A stretch of 64,000 bases of DNA from Bacteroides sp. GTDB taxonomy: Bacteria > Bacteroidota > Bacteroidia > Bacteroidales > Bacteroidaceae. The position numbers and the translations under genes were made by a program. The notes beneath the pieces are model-generated. The model was given only the letters and a program-made list of their open reading frames with translations. It was not told the origin of the DNA and did not search any database. Positions 42,721-50,350 of the stretch are shown here, piece after piece (the first letter of the stretch is position 1; the number at the start of each line of letters is the position of its first letter). The stretch spans positions 1 through 64,000 of the forward strand of contig JALCME010000024.1 of NCBI GenBank assembly GCA_022648295.1, in the 5' to 3' direction.

Positions 42721-44097
42721 TTATTTCGTTTCAAGAGAGCGCTGTCTGTCATATTGTTCTTTCCCATATATCAAAGCCTTATAAAGTAGGCCTGCCATAT
42801 ATTTACCACCTCGAAAGTTAAGGTGAGTATAATCATAATTTGCCAAAGGAGGCTTAGCTTGCACCAGTTTTGCCATACTACCTTCCCCCCCCATTGCCTC
42901 AAACATACTCCAATAAGCAATAGCATTATCCGCTGCTATGAGCTGCTGATAAGGAATTAAATTCTTAACACTGGGCATTGTACGAAAATCTCCATTTTCC
43001 GTTTTATGATCACGATCTCCAACCCCCAAAAGCAAAATACCCGCTTGCGGAAAGGCTTCTTTTATATGGCAAATAACCTCATGCATCTTTTGGCGATATA
43101 TTTCATAGTTCCATCCATGTTCTGTTGCTATATTCAAACCATACTGTAAAATGATTAAATCATAAGGCCGTAGCTTATTAAAACCTTTCATCGTTTGCAT
43201 CGGAATGGCATGAAGCTGCACACCTGAACTCCCACGCAAAGAAAAGTTGTCAACAGAGACACCTCGATCCCCATCCATAGCCAATCCATAAAATATAGTA
43301 GAATCAGCCTTTTGCACTTCCCACCGAACAGATCCTATACGGCCTTGCACCTTCATCATTTGTAAACCATTAGCCGATAAAAAGGTCGAAGTTTCAGGAG
43401 AGTTCCCATTTATACCAACTGTCATAGTGACGCCACCTTTAGTATAAAAGAACATGGAAGCTTGATTACATGTATCTAAATGAGTGGCATATTTAGTTGT
43501 CCCTTTCAACTCAACATACGCCTTACCACGAGGAAGAAAATAATGACATGAAAGCCCCTGCTTTGCACGATTAAAACCTGTAGGATCCATAGGAGAATAA
43601 CTTCGCCAACCACCAAAGTGTTGATATACAGTAGGACGATATCCGTTCGTCATAGAAGTAATAGTTACATAGCCAACCCCACAACCTCCATACCTGTTTT
43701 GCAACATTTCTCTTAAATCTGCAGTAAGAATATCGGCTTCAATAAATGAATCTCCAAAAACAGCAACCCGCACCAAACGAGGACGAATAGCAAGTGTGTC
43801 AAGAGCTTTATAAAATGAGTTCATTCCTCGCAGTGTAGAATCGCTATAATCTTGAATACAAGTCATCCCTTTAGGACAACTATCCACAAAAATAGGCTTT
43901 GGCAATAAGGGTAAAGATAGCAAATTACTATCAACTATGCTAGCAGTATCTGTGTAAAGGCGCAAATCACTCAACAGATCAACTCTACGCATCACACACT
44001 TTCCTACTTTCAAATTTGGCAAAAAAAACATTAGTAACAGTCCCAACAATACAATAAAAGACCATATACAAGTATACCTCAAGTAATTCTTTCCCAT
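42721..44097 (-). CDS. SGNH/GDSL-type periplasmic acyl-transfer partner of the MBOAT protein
   Basis: 458 residues. One N-terminal membrane helix (about 8-27) places the rest outside the cytoplasm. AVFGDSFIEADILTADLREML (near 117) is the GDS block with the nucleophile Ser; ILQYGLN near 315 matches block III (Asn); YDYTHLNFRGGKYMAGLLYKAL near 425 holds the Asp/His pair. The gene precedes the MBOAT gene by 15 bases, and the pair resembles PatA/PatB or AlgI/AlgJ systems that O-acetylate peptidoglycan or exopolysaccharide. A -7 box at 44117-44124 probably drives both. Confidence 0.85.
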   Translation of the reverse strand: MGKNYLRYTCIWSFIVLLGLLLMFFLPNLKVGKCVMRRVDLLSDLRLYTDTASIVDSNLLSLPLLPKPIFVDSCPKGMTCIQDYSDSTLRGMNSFYKALDTLAIRPRLVRVAVFGDSFIEADILTADLREMLQNRYGGCGVGYVTITSMTNGYRPTVYQHFGGWRSYSPMDPTGFNRAKQGLSCHYFLPRGKAYVELKGTTKYATHLDTCNQASMFFYTKGGVTMTVGINGNSPETSTFLSANGLQMMKVQGRIGSVRWEVQKADSTIFYGLAMDGDRGVSVDNFSLRGSSGVQLHAIPMQTMKGFNKLRPYDLIILQYGLNIATEHGWNYEIYRQKMHEVICHIKEAFPQAGILLLGVGDRDHKTENGDFRTMPSVKNLIPYQQLIAADNAIAYWSMFEAMGGEGSMAKLVQAKPPLANYDYTHLNFRGGKYMAGLLYKALIYGKEQYDRQRSLETK

Positions 44098-44116
44098 ATC
44101 ACTATTTAAAGACCTG

Positions 44117-44124
44117 CAAAGATA
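44117..44124 (-). promoter_or_regulatory. -7 box of the SGNH-MBOAT operon
   Basis: TATCTTTG on the minus strand, an exact -7 match, 19 bases before the start codon. Confidence 0.45.
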
Positions 44125-44206
44125 AAGGAAAAGTCACAAAAAAAAGGAAAACCTTCTTTATTTATAAGATTCACCCTTCTGATCTTTAGCTTTTTCAGAA
44201 TAACAA

Positions 44207-44887
44207 CTAATCAATCTCACTAGTTACTTTATTCAAAGGATATTTTTTACGATACTCTAGAATGAATTTCTCTAATTCTTGCGCCCCTTTCTCCGTAGAA
44301 ATGCCACGTAAATAGGTGAACATTATTGCTTCATAAACCTCCATAAAAGAATACTCTTTACACACATCAGTATTCATTAATAGATTAAGTTGCTCATGTA
44401 CCAATAAATTAACAATGGAAAAATTAACATCATCACGAAAAAATCCCTGCCTTACCCCATCTTTAAAAAACTTAAAAGCACTATTGGAATCACGGTTATA
44501 CCGCCTCATTAGAACATCATAAACCTTGGGGTATTTTTTAATATCATTAAAAAAGATCTTATTAACTTGATGAAACTGCTCTATATTTCGAAGATATAAT
44601 TTCAACAGAACTTCCAGAACATTAGAAGCATTATCATATACACCTTTCAAATACTTATCTGCTTCCAGATGTACTTTCATGACACATTCCATTAATAGAG
44701 CTTCCTTATCTGCAAAAATCTCATATAAAGTACGCTTGGAAATACCCAACGCAGCAGCAATTTCATCCATTGTTATACGTTTAATCCCGTAAGTAACAAA
44801 AAAATTCAAAGCTGTATCTATAATACGATCATGCAATTTTGCTCGGCAAGAACTACAGCCACTTCTTTCAACAGCATCCTTCCTCAT
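44207..44887 (-). CDS. TetR family transcriptional regulator
   Basis: 226 residues. The N-terminal helix-turn-helix is RIIDTALNFFVTYGIKRITMDEIAAALGISKRTLYEIFADKEALL (about 22-66), the canonical TetR domain. The remaining residues form a helical ligand-binding domain with no known specificity. A Cys pair (SGCSSCR) precedes the DNA-binding domain. It lies 109 bases upstream of the SGNH gene on the same strand; whether it controls that pair is unknown. Confidence 0.92.
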   Translation of the reverse strand: MRKDAVERSGCSSCRAKLHDRIIDTALNFFVTYGIKRITMDEIAAALGISKRTLYEIFADKEALLMECVMKVHLEADKYLKGVYDNASNVLEVLLKLYLRNIEQFHQVNKIFFNDIKKYPKVYDVLMRRYNRDSNSAFKFFKDGVRQGFFRDDVNFSIVNLLVHEQLNLLMNTDVCKEYSFMEVYEAIMFTYLRGISTEKGAQELEKFILEYRKKYPLNKVTSEID

Positions 44888-45046
44888 AATCTATGACTCT
44901 CTCAAATTATTCATAGTAAGCGCTCGAGTAAACAATAGAGCAAGAATGTATTTGCCCCCCAATATGACCAAAATATTTCCTTGCGCTCCTAATAGACTAA
45001 CATTTACCTACCTTCAATATAATTCATAGAGAAAACTTCGAATCTC

Positions 45047-45685
45047 TTATTTTCTCCTTTTTTTGATCTGCATTAAATACTTACCTACAACATCTGCCAT
45101 CTCACTACTCTCTTTTAAGAAAGCATCTTGCAAATCTGGAAAATCGCTAAGCAAAGATAACATCTTTTCCTTTCCAACAAACTCAGCTTTCCCTGTCACA
45201 AGATTCAGTTCGTAAAAGACTCGTATATTCACTAAGCCTGAAGAAGCAATAGCCGTGCCAACCTCTCCTCCCAATTTAGCAGCATCAGTAGGAGTAACAC
45301 AACTCCCTGCAACCGAGCCTATAGGTTGTGCACAAAAATAAATTTTTCCTGCAACCCAAATAGCTGGCGCATACCATTTTCCAAAACGAAAATGCTTATA
45401 TTTCATTTTCTTACAATTGACGTATAATGCAGTGTCAACTTTAACGGCATAACAACGAGATCTCAGATATCGTGATAATCCTGAATTATTCTCTACAGTT
45501 ATACGATAATCTGCACCTCCTAACAAACAAATCTGATTCTTTGAACGCTTTTCCACCTTCAGAGTTGTAAGCGTATCCCCACGCCCAGCTACTAAATCCT
45601 TTAGCGTTGCATATAGCACTTGCTGTGCAACACATTGCCCCACAAACAAAAAGAGCAATCCTACAAATGACCACCACCTCTTCAT
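45047..45685 (-). CDS. Exported protein of unknown function (possibly DUF6563-like)
   Basis: 212 residues with a signal peptide ending QCVA before QQ (about residue 20). The mature part is mostly beta-strand with a pattern ADYRITVENNSGLSRYLRSRCYAVKVDTALYVNCKKMKYKHFRFGKWYAPAIWVAGKIYF typical of secreted Bacteroides proteins of unknown role. The C-terminus is basic (QIKKRRK). It stands alone. A candidate promoter lies upstream: TTTG (45751-45754) with TAACTTTC (45722-45729), 21 bases apart. I do not recognise a function. Confidence 0.7.
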   Translation of the reverse strand: MKRWWSFVGLLFLFVGQCVAQQVLYATLKDLVAGRGDTLTTLKVEKRSKNQICLLGGADYRITVENNSGLSRYLRSRCYAVKVDTALYVNCKKMKYKHFRFGKWYAPAIWVAGKIYFCAQPIGSVAGSCVTPTDAAKLGGEVGTAIASSGLVNIRVFYELNLVTGKAEFVGKEKMLSLLSDFPDLQDAFLKESSEMADVVGKYLMQIKKRRK

Positions 45686-45721
45686 ATTAGAATTATCCTC
45701 CTGAGCTTTAGTTATATGTGC

Positions 45722-45754
45722 GAAAGTTACATTAATTTATTAATATAGCGCAAA
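45722..45754 (-). promoter_or_regulatory. Candidate promoter of the exported unknown protein
   Basis: On the minus strand TTTG (45751-45754), 21 bases, TAACTTTC (45722-45729; one mismatch to TAnnTTTG), about 37 bases before the start codon. Confidence 0.45.
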
Positions 45755-45843
45755 TATTTCAATAAAAAATAAAGTTCTTAAATAACCTCCCCCCAGAAAA
45801 CATTTTTATCCATCAGTGTTCCGCTGATTTCTCTAGCAAATAG

Positions 45844-46023
45844 TCAAAGAATCTCTATTACTCTTTTAAGGTTACATACAACAACCATCAGCATAACGTT
45901 TATGACATCTCCGAAAACTCCTTCATAAAAGTTATGTTTAAATTGATAATCTGTCTTCAAATACCAAGTTGTTAATTCTATCCCTGCACATTTGCAAGGT
46001 GCAGTTCATGCTTCCTCTTACAT
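45844..46023 (-). pseudogene. C-terminal remnant of an IS5/IS1182-like transposase
   Basis: A 59-codon minus-strand frame that ends at TGA 45844-45846. The stretch FKHNFYEGVFGDVINVMLMV followed by CNLKRVIEIL matches the end of IS5/IS1182-type transposases, where a G-x-x-G-D-x-I-N-x-x-L block precedes a final helix. Upstream of the ATG the frame is closed at once by a stop, so only the tail survives. The family assignment is from memory of the motif. Confidence 0.6.
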
Positions 46024-46394
46024 TTAATAATACGATATTAAACCTTTAAAACATCAGAAATCAGTAGTTATATTCCGTTTATTTCTTCCCGTCATGACCT
46101 CTATCTCCAGCTAATCTCGTGATGCCGTTTTCGGTGAACCGGCATACCTGCTCCAAACTCGTCTCAATGACATGCCTTGTGAAAAGAAGAAGTACCTAGA
46201 ATAGCGCCTGTGATTGAACCATAATGGAAGTTTTGTCGCCAAACCCGTATTTTTTATACTCTCCTTCCCTTTACAGATACAATGCACCTCCAACTCATGA
46301 GTGGAATAAATTTTACGAGAAAAATTCTAACGCTGTAATAGAATTCTTTCAAAGATGGAGATTAATTCATAAGATTGTCGGTTTCCACCTAAGT
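46024..46394. other. Unassigned remnant sequence between mobile element fragments
   Basis: About 370 bases between the IS5/IS1182-like scrap and the IS110 end. The part next to 46394 is the continuation of the IS110 target site, so it may include the end of the IS982 element. A 60-codon minus-strand frame at 46111-46293 has no protein-like features. Confidence 0.4.
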
Positions 46395-46479
46395 TAACGT
46401 GAATTCTAAGACTTATGCAAGCTTCCTCTCAAGTTTTTATTGTTAATAATTATATAATTAATTTATTGCCATTTCTGTT

Positions 46480-47475
46480 TTAAGATGTTCTAAGCTGTAC
46501 AAATGGAGTTCCTCTTTTTACTACGGCAAACATTCTTTGTACCAACTTGTATTTGATGGCATTCATCACAATCCCGAACTGCTTTCCCTGTACCGTTTTC
46601 CTTTCAAAATACTCTTTAATTTCCGGGTCATGGATTCTCGCATTTCTGGCAGCCATTGACAAGTCTGACTTTAACATTCTCACCCCTGTGGAGCAAACGT
46701 GCGGTTTTCCCTTGATTGAAGTTCAGGAGGAGCTCTCAAATGGAGCAATGCCCACGTAACAAGCATATTTCCTCGAATTTTCAAAAACTTCGAAGTTATT
46801 GGTATGTATGATTACGGCAATGGAATTGACTGTACCTATACCTTTTATGGAAAGCAACAAGTCATAGTTTTTCTTTAATGCGGAATCATTTTCTATCAAT
46901 TCTTCCATTTCCTTCTCTATTTCGTCAGAGAGTGATTATTTGTATTCCAATGCCTTTATGGTTCGTTCTTTGACACTATCCGGCATTCACTGTTTCCGGT
47001 CTGTCAGGTAAGCCTTATATTCAGCAATATGTTTTACATGCCTTTTACGTTCGGAGGACAGTTCCTGCAAACGTATAATGGCTTTTCCTGACATTTTACT
47101 GTAGTTCAATTCCTCCCGATGAAGATAGCAATAATAGGCAATACGTCAGGTATCTACCTTGTCATTCTTTCCACGTGTCAATCCGAATGAACGCTTCAAG
47201 TGGAGAGGATTGAAGCGGCAGTAGTCTATTCCTGCCGCTTCCAAGTAAAGACATAAATCGAAGCTATAGATTCCAGTGTTCTCAAGCCCAACGACTAATT
47301 CATTTTTCTTCATGCCATGCTCTTTAAACCATTTCCTCATCAAAGAGAAACCTTCCTGTCCGTTAGAAAAATGGCGGTGTACTTCTTCATCGACCTTTTG
47401 CTTCTTCTTATCATAATAAACCACGTCAATTGTATTTTTAGACACGTCAATGCCTACAAACCATTTCTTTTCCAT
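46480..47475 (-). pseudogene. IS110 recombinase gene with four in-frame stops
   Basis: 331 codons in one uninterrupted frame, full length for an IS110 (DEDD) recombinase, but broken by TGA at 47146-47148, TGA at 46987-46989, TAA at 46936-46938 and TGA at 46723-46725. The DEDD residues are still readable: Asp in FVGIDVSK, Glu in VGLENTGIY and the Asp pair in KNDKVD. The C-terminal half has LLLSIKGIGTVNSIAVI and GIAPFESSS. No frameshift has accumulated. The protein cannot be made. Confidence 0.88.
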
Positions 47476-47496
47476 ATTTTTGTCTTACTTTTGAGA

Positions 47497-47652
47497 GTTA
47501 ACCAAGGAGTTGAACAAGCTATATCCTTTAATAAGTCGTAAGCTTAAAATTCTAATTGGATCTGTTCAATCGAAAAGGGAATACGGACTAATCCACGTTA
47601 TGAGCATATGAAACTCGGAGTTCGACATAGTTCACCATATTCCCTGGTTAAC
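47497..47652 (-). ncRNA. Bridge RNA region of the IS110 element
   Basis: The sequence upstream of the recombinase folds as a bridge RNA. An outer pairing GTTAACCA/TGGTTAAC (47645-47652, 47497-47504) encloses two loops. The target loop is closed by AGGGAATA/TATTCCCT (47638-47645, 47576-47583) and holds guides TATGTCGAACTC (47618-47629) and TAACGTG (47594-47600). The donor loop is closed by TTGAACA/TGTTCAA (47563-47569, 47510-47516) and holds guides TTAGAATT (47548-47555) and TAAAGGA (47524-47530). The guides match the two flanks and the two ends of this element, in the orientation known for IS621. Confidence 0.72.
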
Positions 47653-47713
47653 TTGTTTTAACTGCAAAGGCAAGATTAATACTAAGCAGCTAAGAATGTG
47701 CAAATCTAAAGGA

Positions 47714-47915
47714 GTTCGATATAAAAATTTAGAATATTGTAAGCTGCCTGTCATTGATGAAATTCACCTCAATAGCGGGCTTCTTTTCAAAGAAGCAATA
47801 TGCGGCAATAGCCGATAGCGCATTAGCTATGAAATTATTGAAAGAACGATGTCTGGAATGTTCAATCTGTGCAATATTCTTCAACTCGCCATTGACCGTT
47901 TCAATCAGCGCCCGT
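47714..47915 (-). mobile_element. 3' end of an IS982-family element, joined to IS66 and interrupted by IS110
   Basis: The last 57 codons before the stop at 47729-47731, starting near 47902, match the C-terminus of Bacteroides IS982 transposases: IETVNGELKNIAQIEHSRHR, then an AIAAYCFFEKKP block and the terminal RQLTIF. The upstream part of that transposase is absent; IS66 tnpC sequence precedes it. The outer end of the element is cut by the IS110 insertion at about 47713 and may continue below 46400. Confidence 0.72.
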
Positions 47916-49267
47916 TCCCTGTGTTCTTCCAAAGCGTCCACAAAATATCTTCGGATATGGGTAAGACAGGCACTCCGTGTTTGAAGGGGATGATCCTCTT
48001 TTTCATAAACCTTATAGACTACATATCCGTCCGTGGTAAAAAAGCCGATGAATTGATCTAAATACGGTTTAATGGCTTTTAATCCGCGACTCCCGTTTTC
48101 ATAAAGAAACCAGACTAATTTCATGGCTTTTGCCTTGATTCCCCAGAAGTAGCGGTTAAGATAGGACTTCGTTCCTCCCTTTATGCAACCTACCATCCCG
48201 GGCGTTTCATCCATCATCCAGTAATCAGCTTTCTGAATTTCTTTCTCCCAGCTTTCTGCCATCTCACCACGGAAGTAAGCGATTATCTTATGGACGATAT
48301 TTCCCAGTGTAGAATCGCTAATCTCCAATGCACGGTCTTTCAGCATGGTAACGATTTGCAGATAAGGCGTGTTATAACAGAAATGTTCCGTTAGAACAAA
48401 GGTCACTAGTTCACGATCAAAAGGACATCCCGGTATCGGCCGTCTACTTTTGGTATTGAAATATTCACCATTAGCTAAACGAACCCGGGCCACCTCATAG
48501 AAATGCTCTTCATAATGCTCCGGGATGCGTTTAAGCACACGATACCACCAGGTATCAATCGCTCCGCCCCGCATCACATACTTGCCACCCAAAGGCATGG
48601 TGAAGTATTCACCCAATTTATGAAAAAGCGGATTGGATGTATAGGGCTTATTCTTGTCATAGTCCACACGGGTATTTGTACCTTTCCCACTCTTGTTTTT
48701 CACGGATGAGGAATGATGTTGAGCCGGCGCATCCTAGGCGGATTGAGATAAACCGTCGCCATCAAAATCATCCTTTTCTTGCGAACGGGAAACTTCTTTC
48801 TTGTTTTTCAGTAACCTTGTCTGTTCGGAACTCCGTTTAAAGCGCTGACTACGATGAAAACGATCCAGAGCTTTTAATTCCGCTTCCGATAGCGAACTTG
48901 CATTCAGGCTGTTCTGAAGGGTGGAAATCTGTGCGCTCATACTTTGCAGTTGTCTCTTCAGTTGAGCATTGGATTCTTTATAGTTCCTTTTCAGTTCTTC
49001 AGCATGTTCCCGATAACTCTCTTTTAGTGCTTCAAGTTCCTGTTTATGCCGCTCTTCCATACAAGCCAACTGATCACGATAGAAGGCACGATCACTTTCA
49101 CGCTCACGGGAATACTGCTCACGCAATTCAGCCTCATGGGAAGCACCCGAATGCTTCCTGAGTTCCGATAGCTCATCTAATAATTGGGCTATGCGGATAT
49201 TGGACAATTGCAGTTGTACCTCAGTATTCATAGAGGTAAAGTTACGGTTTTCTGCTGACATAAACAA
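47729..49267 (-). pseudogene. tnpC: IS66 tnpC with an amber stop and an IS982-derived C-terminus
   Basis: One frame of 513 codons including stops. Residues 1-177 (48734-49267) give the coiled-coil and basic N-terminus of IS66 TnpC; TAG at 48734-48736 interrupts, and the frame continues as DAPAQHHSSS into the catalytic part. YWMMDETPG and FFTTDGYVVY carry two acidic residues of the DDE triad, followed by LTHIRRYFVDALEEHRERAL. From there the sequence switches to an IS982 C-terminus instead of the IS66 third Glu region. A GTG at 48701-48703 could restart translation, but the product would be a chimera. Order tnpA-tnpB-tnpC is normal for IS66. Confidence 0.85.
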
Positions 49268-49310
49268 TTAATATTACAACTTATTTATCTGATTATCAAT
49301 TATATATATC

Positions 49311-49658
49311 TTAATCATCAAGATATTCCATGCGGATATTACGCTTTGCTACGCCCTCTGTCAGGAGAACGAAGTCGCTCCAGCTTATTTTTCCATATTT
49401 ACGATCAGAATCCACTACGGGCAGGAAAAACTTATCATCGTCCAATCGGATTTTAGTCAGTTCGAAGCGATGGAAACCGCGATAAAGCAACTTCATCTTT
49501 CTCAGGTCTTTCGATAAAAACACATAGACCTGATCCTGAATCATCGGATCTTTTCTCATGGCATTGCGGATCAACCCGCAAAGTCCATCAATATCTTTAC
49601 GCATATCAGCCGGGGACCCATAAAGGTAATAATGCTGTTCGGTGGTATAGGATATCAT
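49311..49658 (-). CDS. tnpB: IS66 family accessory protein TnpB
   Basis: 115 residues, full length. GSPADMRKDIDGLCGLIRN (about 14-32), VYVFLSKDLRKMKLLYRG and GFHRFELTKIRLDDDKFFLP are the signatures of IS66 ORF2 (TnpB). Its biochemical role is not defined, but it is required with TnpA and TnpC for efficient transposition. It is intact and lies 2 bases after tnpA. With tnpC broken, it has no working partner here. Confidence 0.92.
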   Translation of the reverse strand: MISYTTEQHYYLYGSPADMRKDIDGLCGLIRNAMRKDPMIQDQVYVFLSKDLRKMKLLYRGFHRFELTKIRLDDDKFFLPVVDSDRKYGKISWSDFVLLTEGVAKRNIRMEYLDD

Positions 49659-49660
49659 AA

Positions 49661-50032
49661 TCAGGCTAATATTTTATGTAAGACCTCCAATAGGGCATCC
49701 ATTTTTCCTTCGTGAAGACGTAACTCCAGACCGTTGGATAAATGAACGTTTATATCACTTATCAATATGGATTCCTTCATCGAGGGAGATTTTACTTTTT
49801 CTTCCGATATGCTTTCCCGGGAATCTACTTCCAAAGGAATCAATGATTCTGATTGCAATCGAGAGTTGGGTTGGTTCATTTGTTGATTCCAAAAGCTTTT
49901 GGTGGCATAACGCCGGAAACGGCTGTAATCAAAATCTTCATCCGTACAGAATTGCTTTAGTGAACGACCATTGCCATAAGTGGCAAACTGACGATAAGCG
50001 GCTGCATAATCTACTGTGTTTATTGTTCCCAT
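49661..50032 (-). CDS. tnpA: IS66 family accessory protein TnpA
   Basis: 123 residues from the ATG at 50032; an ATG 16 codons upstream (50080) gives an extension of hydrophobic and Lys/Ile residues that is less likely. YAAAYRQFATYGNGRSLKQFCTDEDFDYSRFRRY (about 8-41) resembles the helix-turn-helix part of IS66 ORF1 proteins, and the C-terminus has LSNGLELRLHEGKMDALLEVLHKI, a typical end. It is the first gene of the IS66 unit and appears intact. Confidence 0.82.
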   Translation of the reverse strand: MGTINTVDYAAAYRQFATYGNGRSLKQFCTDEDFDYSRFRRYATKSFWNQQMNQPNSRLQSESLIPLEVDSRESISEEKVKSPSMKESILISDINVHLSNGLELRLHEGKMDALLEVLHKILA

Positions 50033-50108
50033 GATTTTTATTTTTATGTTCAGGGAACAAAAATAAAATATCACTTGCATTACTCAAGGCGGAGATGTGG
50101 ATGGTTAC

Positions 50109-50259
50109 TCAAGTTTCTGTACGTCAGGCCAGATGTTTGCCGCCGACTCCCTTCAGATTACATTTCACAATAGACACCCTTGTCTTTGACTATACGCTTG
50201 CCGCTATTAGGCTGTGTTGGGGACTTGCACCCTTTAGAATATGCACATGCTGGGCGAAC
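50109..50259 (-). mobile_element. 5' end of a class IIC group II intron (domain I remnant)
   Basis: On the minus strand the sequence from 50259 begins GTTCGCCCAGCATG and continues with GGGTGCAAGTCCCC, GACAAGGGTGTC, ATCTGAAGGGAGTCGGCGGC and CAGAAACTT, the same blocks in the same order as the 5' domain of class IIC introns such as the Oceanobacillus iheyensis intron. It starts immediately after the stem and T run of the rplQ terminator, the classic IIC target. It is cut at about 50109 by the IS66 end; no intron protein or 3' end remains. Confidence 0.8.
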
Positions 50260-50291
50260 AAAATAATGGCCACCTCAAAAAGGTAGCCATT
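50260..50291 (-). terminator. Terminator of the ribosomal protein superoperon
   Basis: On the minus strand AATGGCTACCT (50281-50291) pairs with AGGTGGCCATT (50265-50275) with one U-G pair and a 5-base loop, followed by ATTTT. It lies 60 bases past rplQ, and the intron remnant begins at the next base. Confidence 0.85.
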
Positions 50292-50350
50292 AAATATAGA
50301 TTCATTTATTTCTCACATAGACACAATTTTAATAAATCGAGCCTATAGCT

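Larger units (their letters stand above)
46401..47713 (-). mobile_element. Degenerate IS110-family element with readable ends
   Basis: About 1.31 kb, right for IS110. The ends are inferred from the bridge RNA guides: a TC core (minus strand) occurs at 47712-47713 and 46401-46402. The element has 238 bases of non-coding sequence before the recombinase gene and about 78 after it. There are no terminal inverted repeats, as expected for the family. Removing it gives an empty site reading TATATCGAAC-TC-ACGTTAAC on the minus strand, just past the IS982 transposase end. Confidence 0.75.
47915..50108 (-). mobile_element. IS66-family element, 3' end lost
   Basis: Contains tnpA, tnpB and most of tnpC. 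The 5' terminus is placed at 50108, where the minus strand reads GTAACCATCC, because IS66 ends begin GTAA and group II intron sequence stops just outside. The matching inverted repeat is not found at the other side, consistent with the recombination that replaced the 3' part of tnpC by IS982 sequence. Confidence 0.75.

Noticed and set aside
46111..46293. 60-codon minus-strand frame between transposase remnants
   Set aside because: No protein-like pattern; it lies within decayed mobile DNA.
47617..47725. GGAGTTCGA repeated at 47617 and 47711 as a simple direct repeat or IS982 inverted repeat
   Set aside because: The match extends to 12 of 13 bases and is paired with a second, inverted match at the other flank, which is better explained as bridge RNA guide and target.
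48704..48733. Two separate IS66 genes rather than one broken gene
   Set aside because: Both parts are in the same frame with only a TAG between them, and the intervening codons read as sensible protein.
50095..50286. 63-codon plus-strand frame between IS66 and rplQ
   Set aside because: The same bases read on the minus strand as the conserved 5' domain of a group II intron, which explains the open frame.
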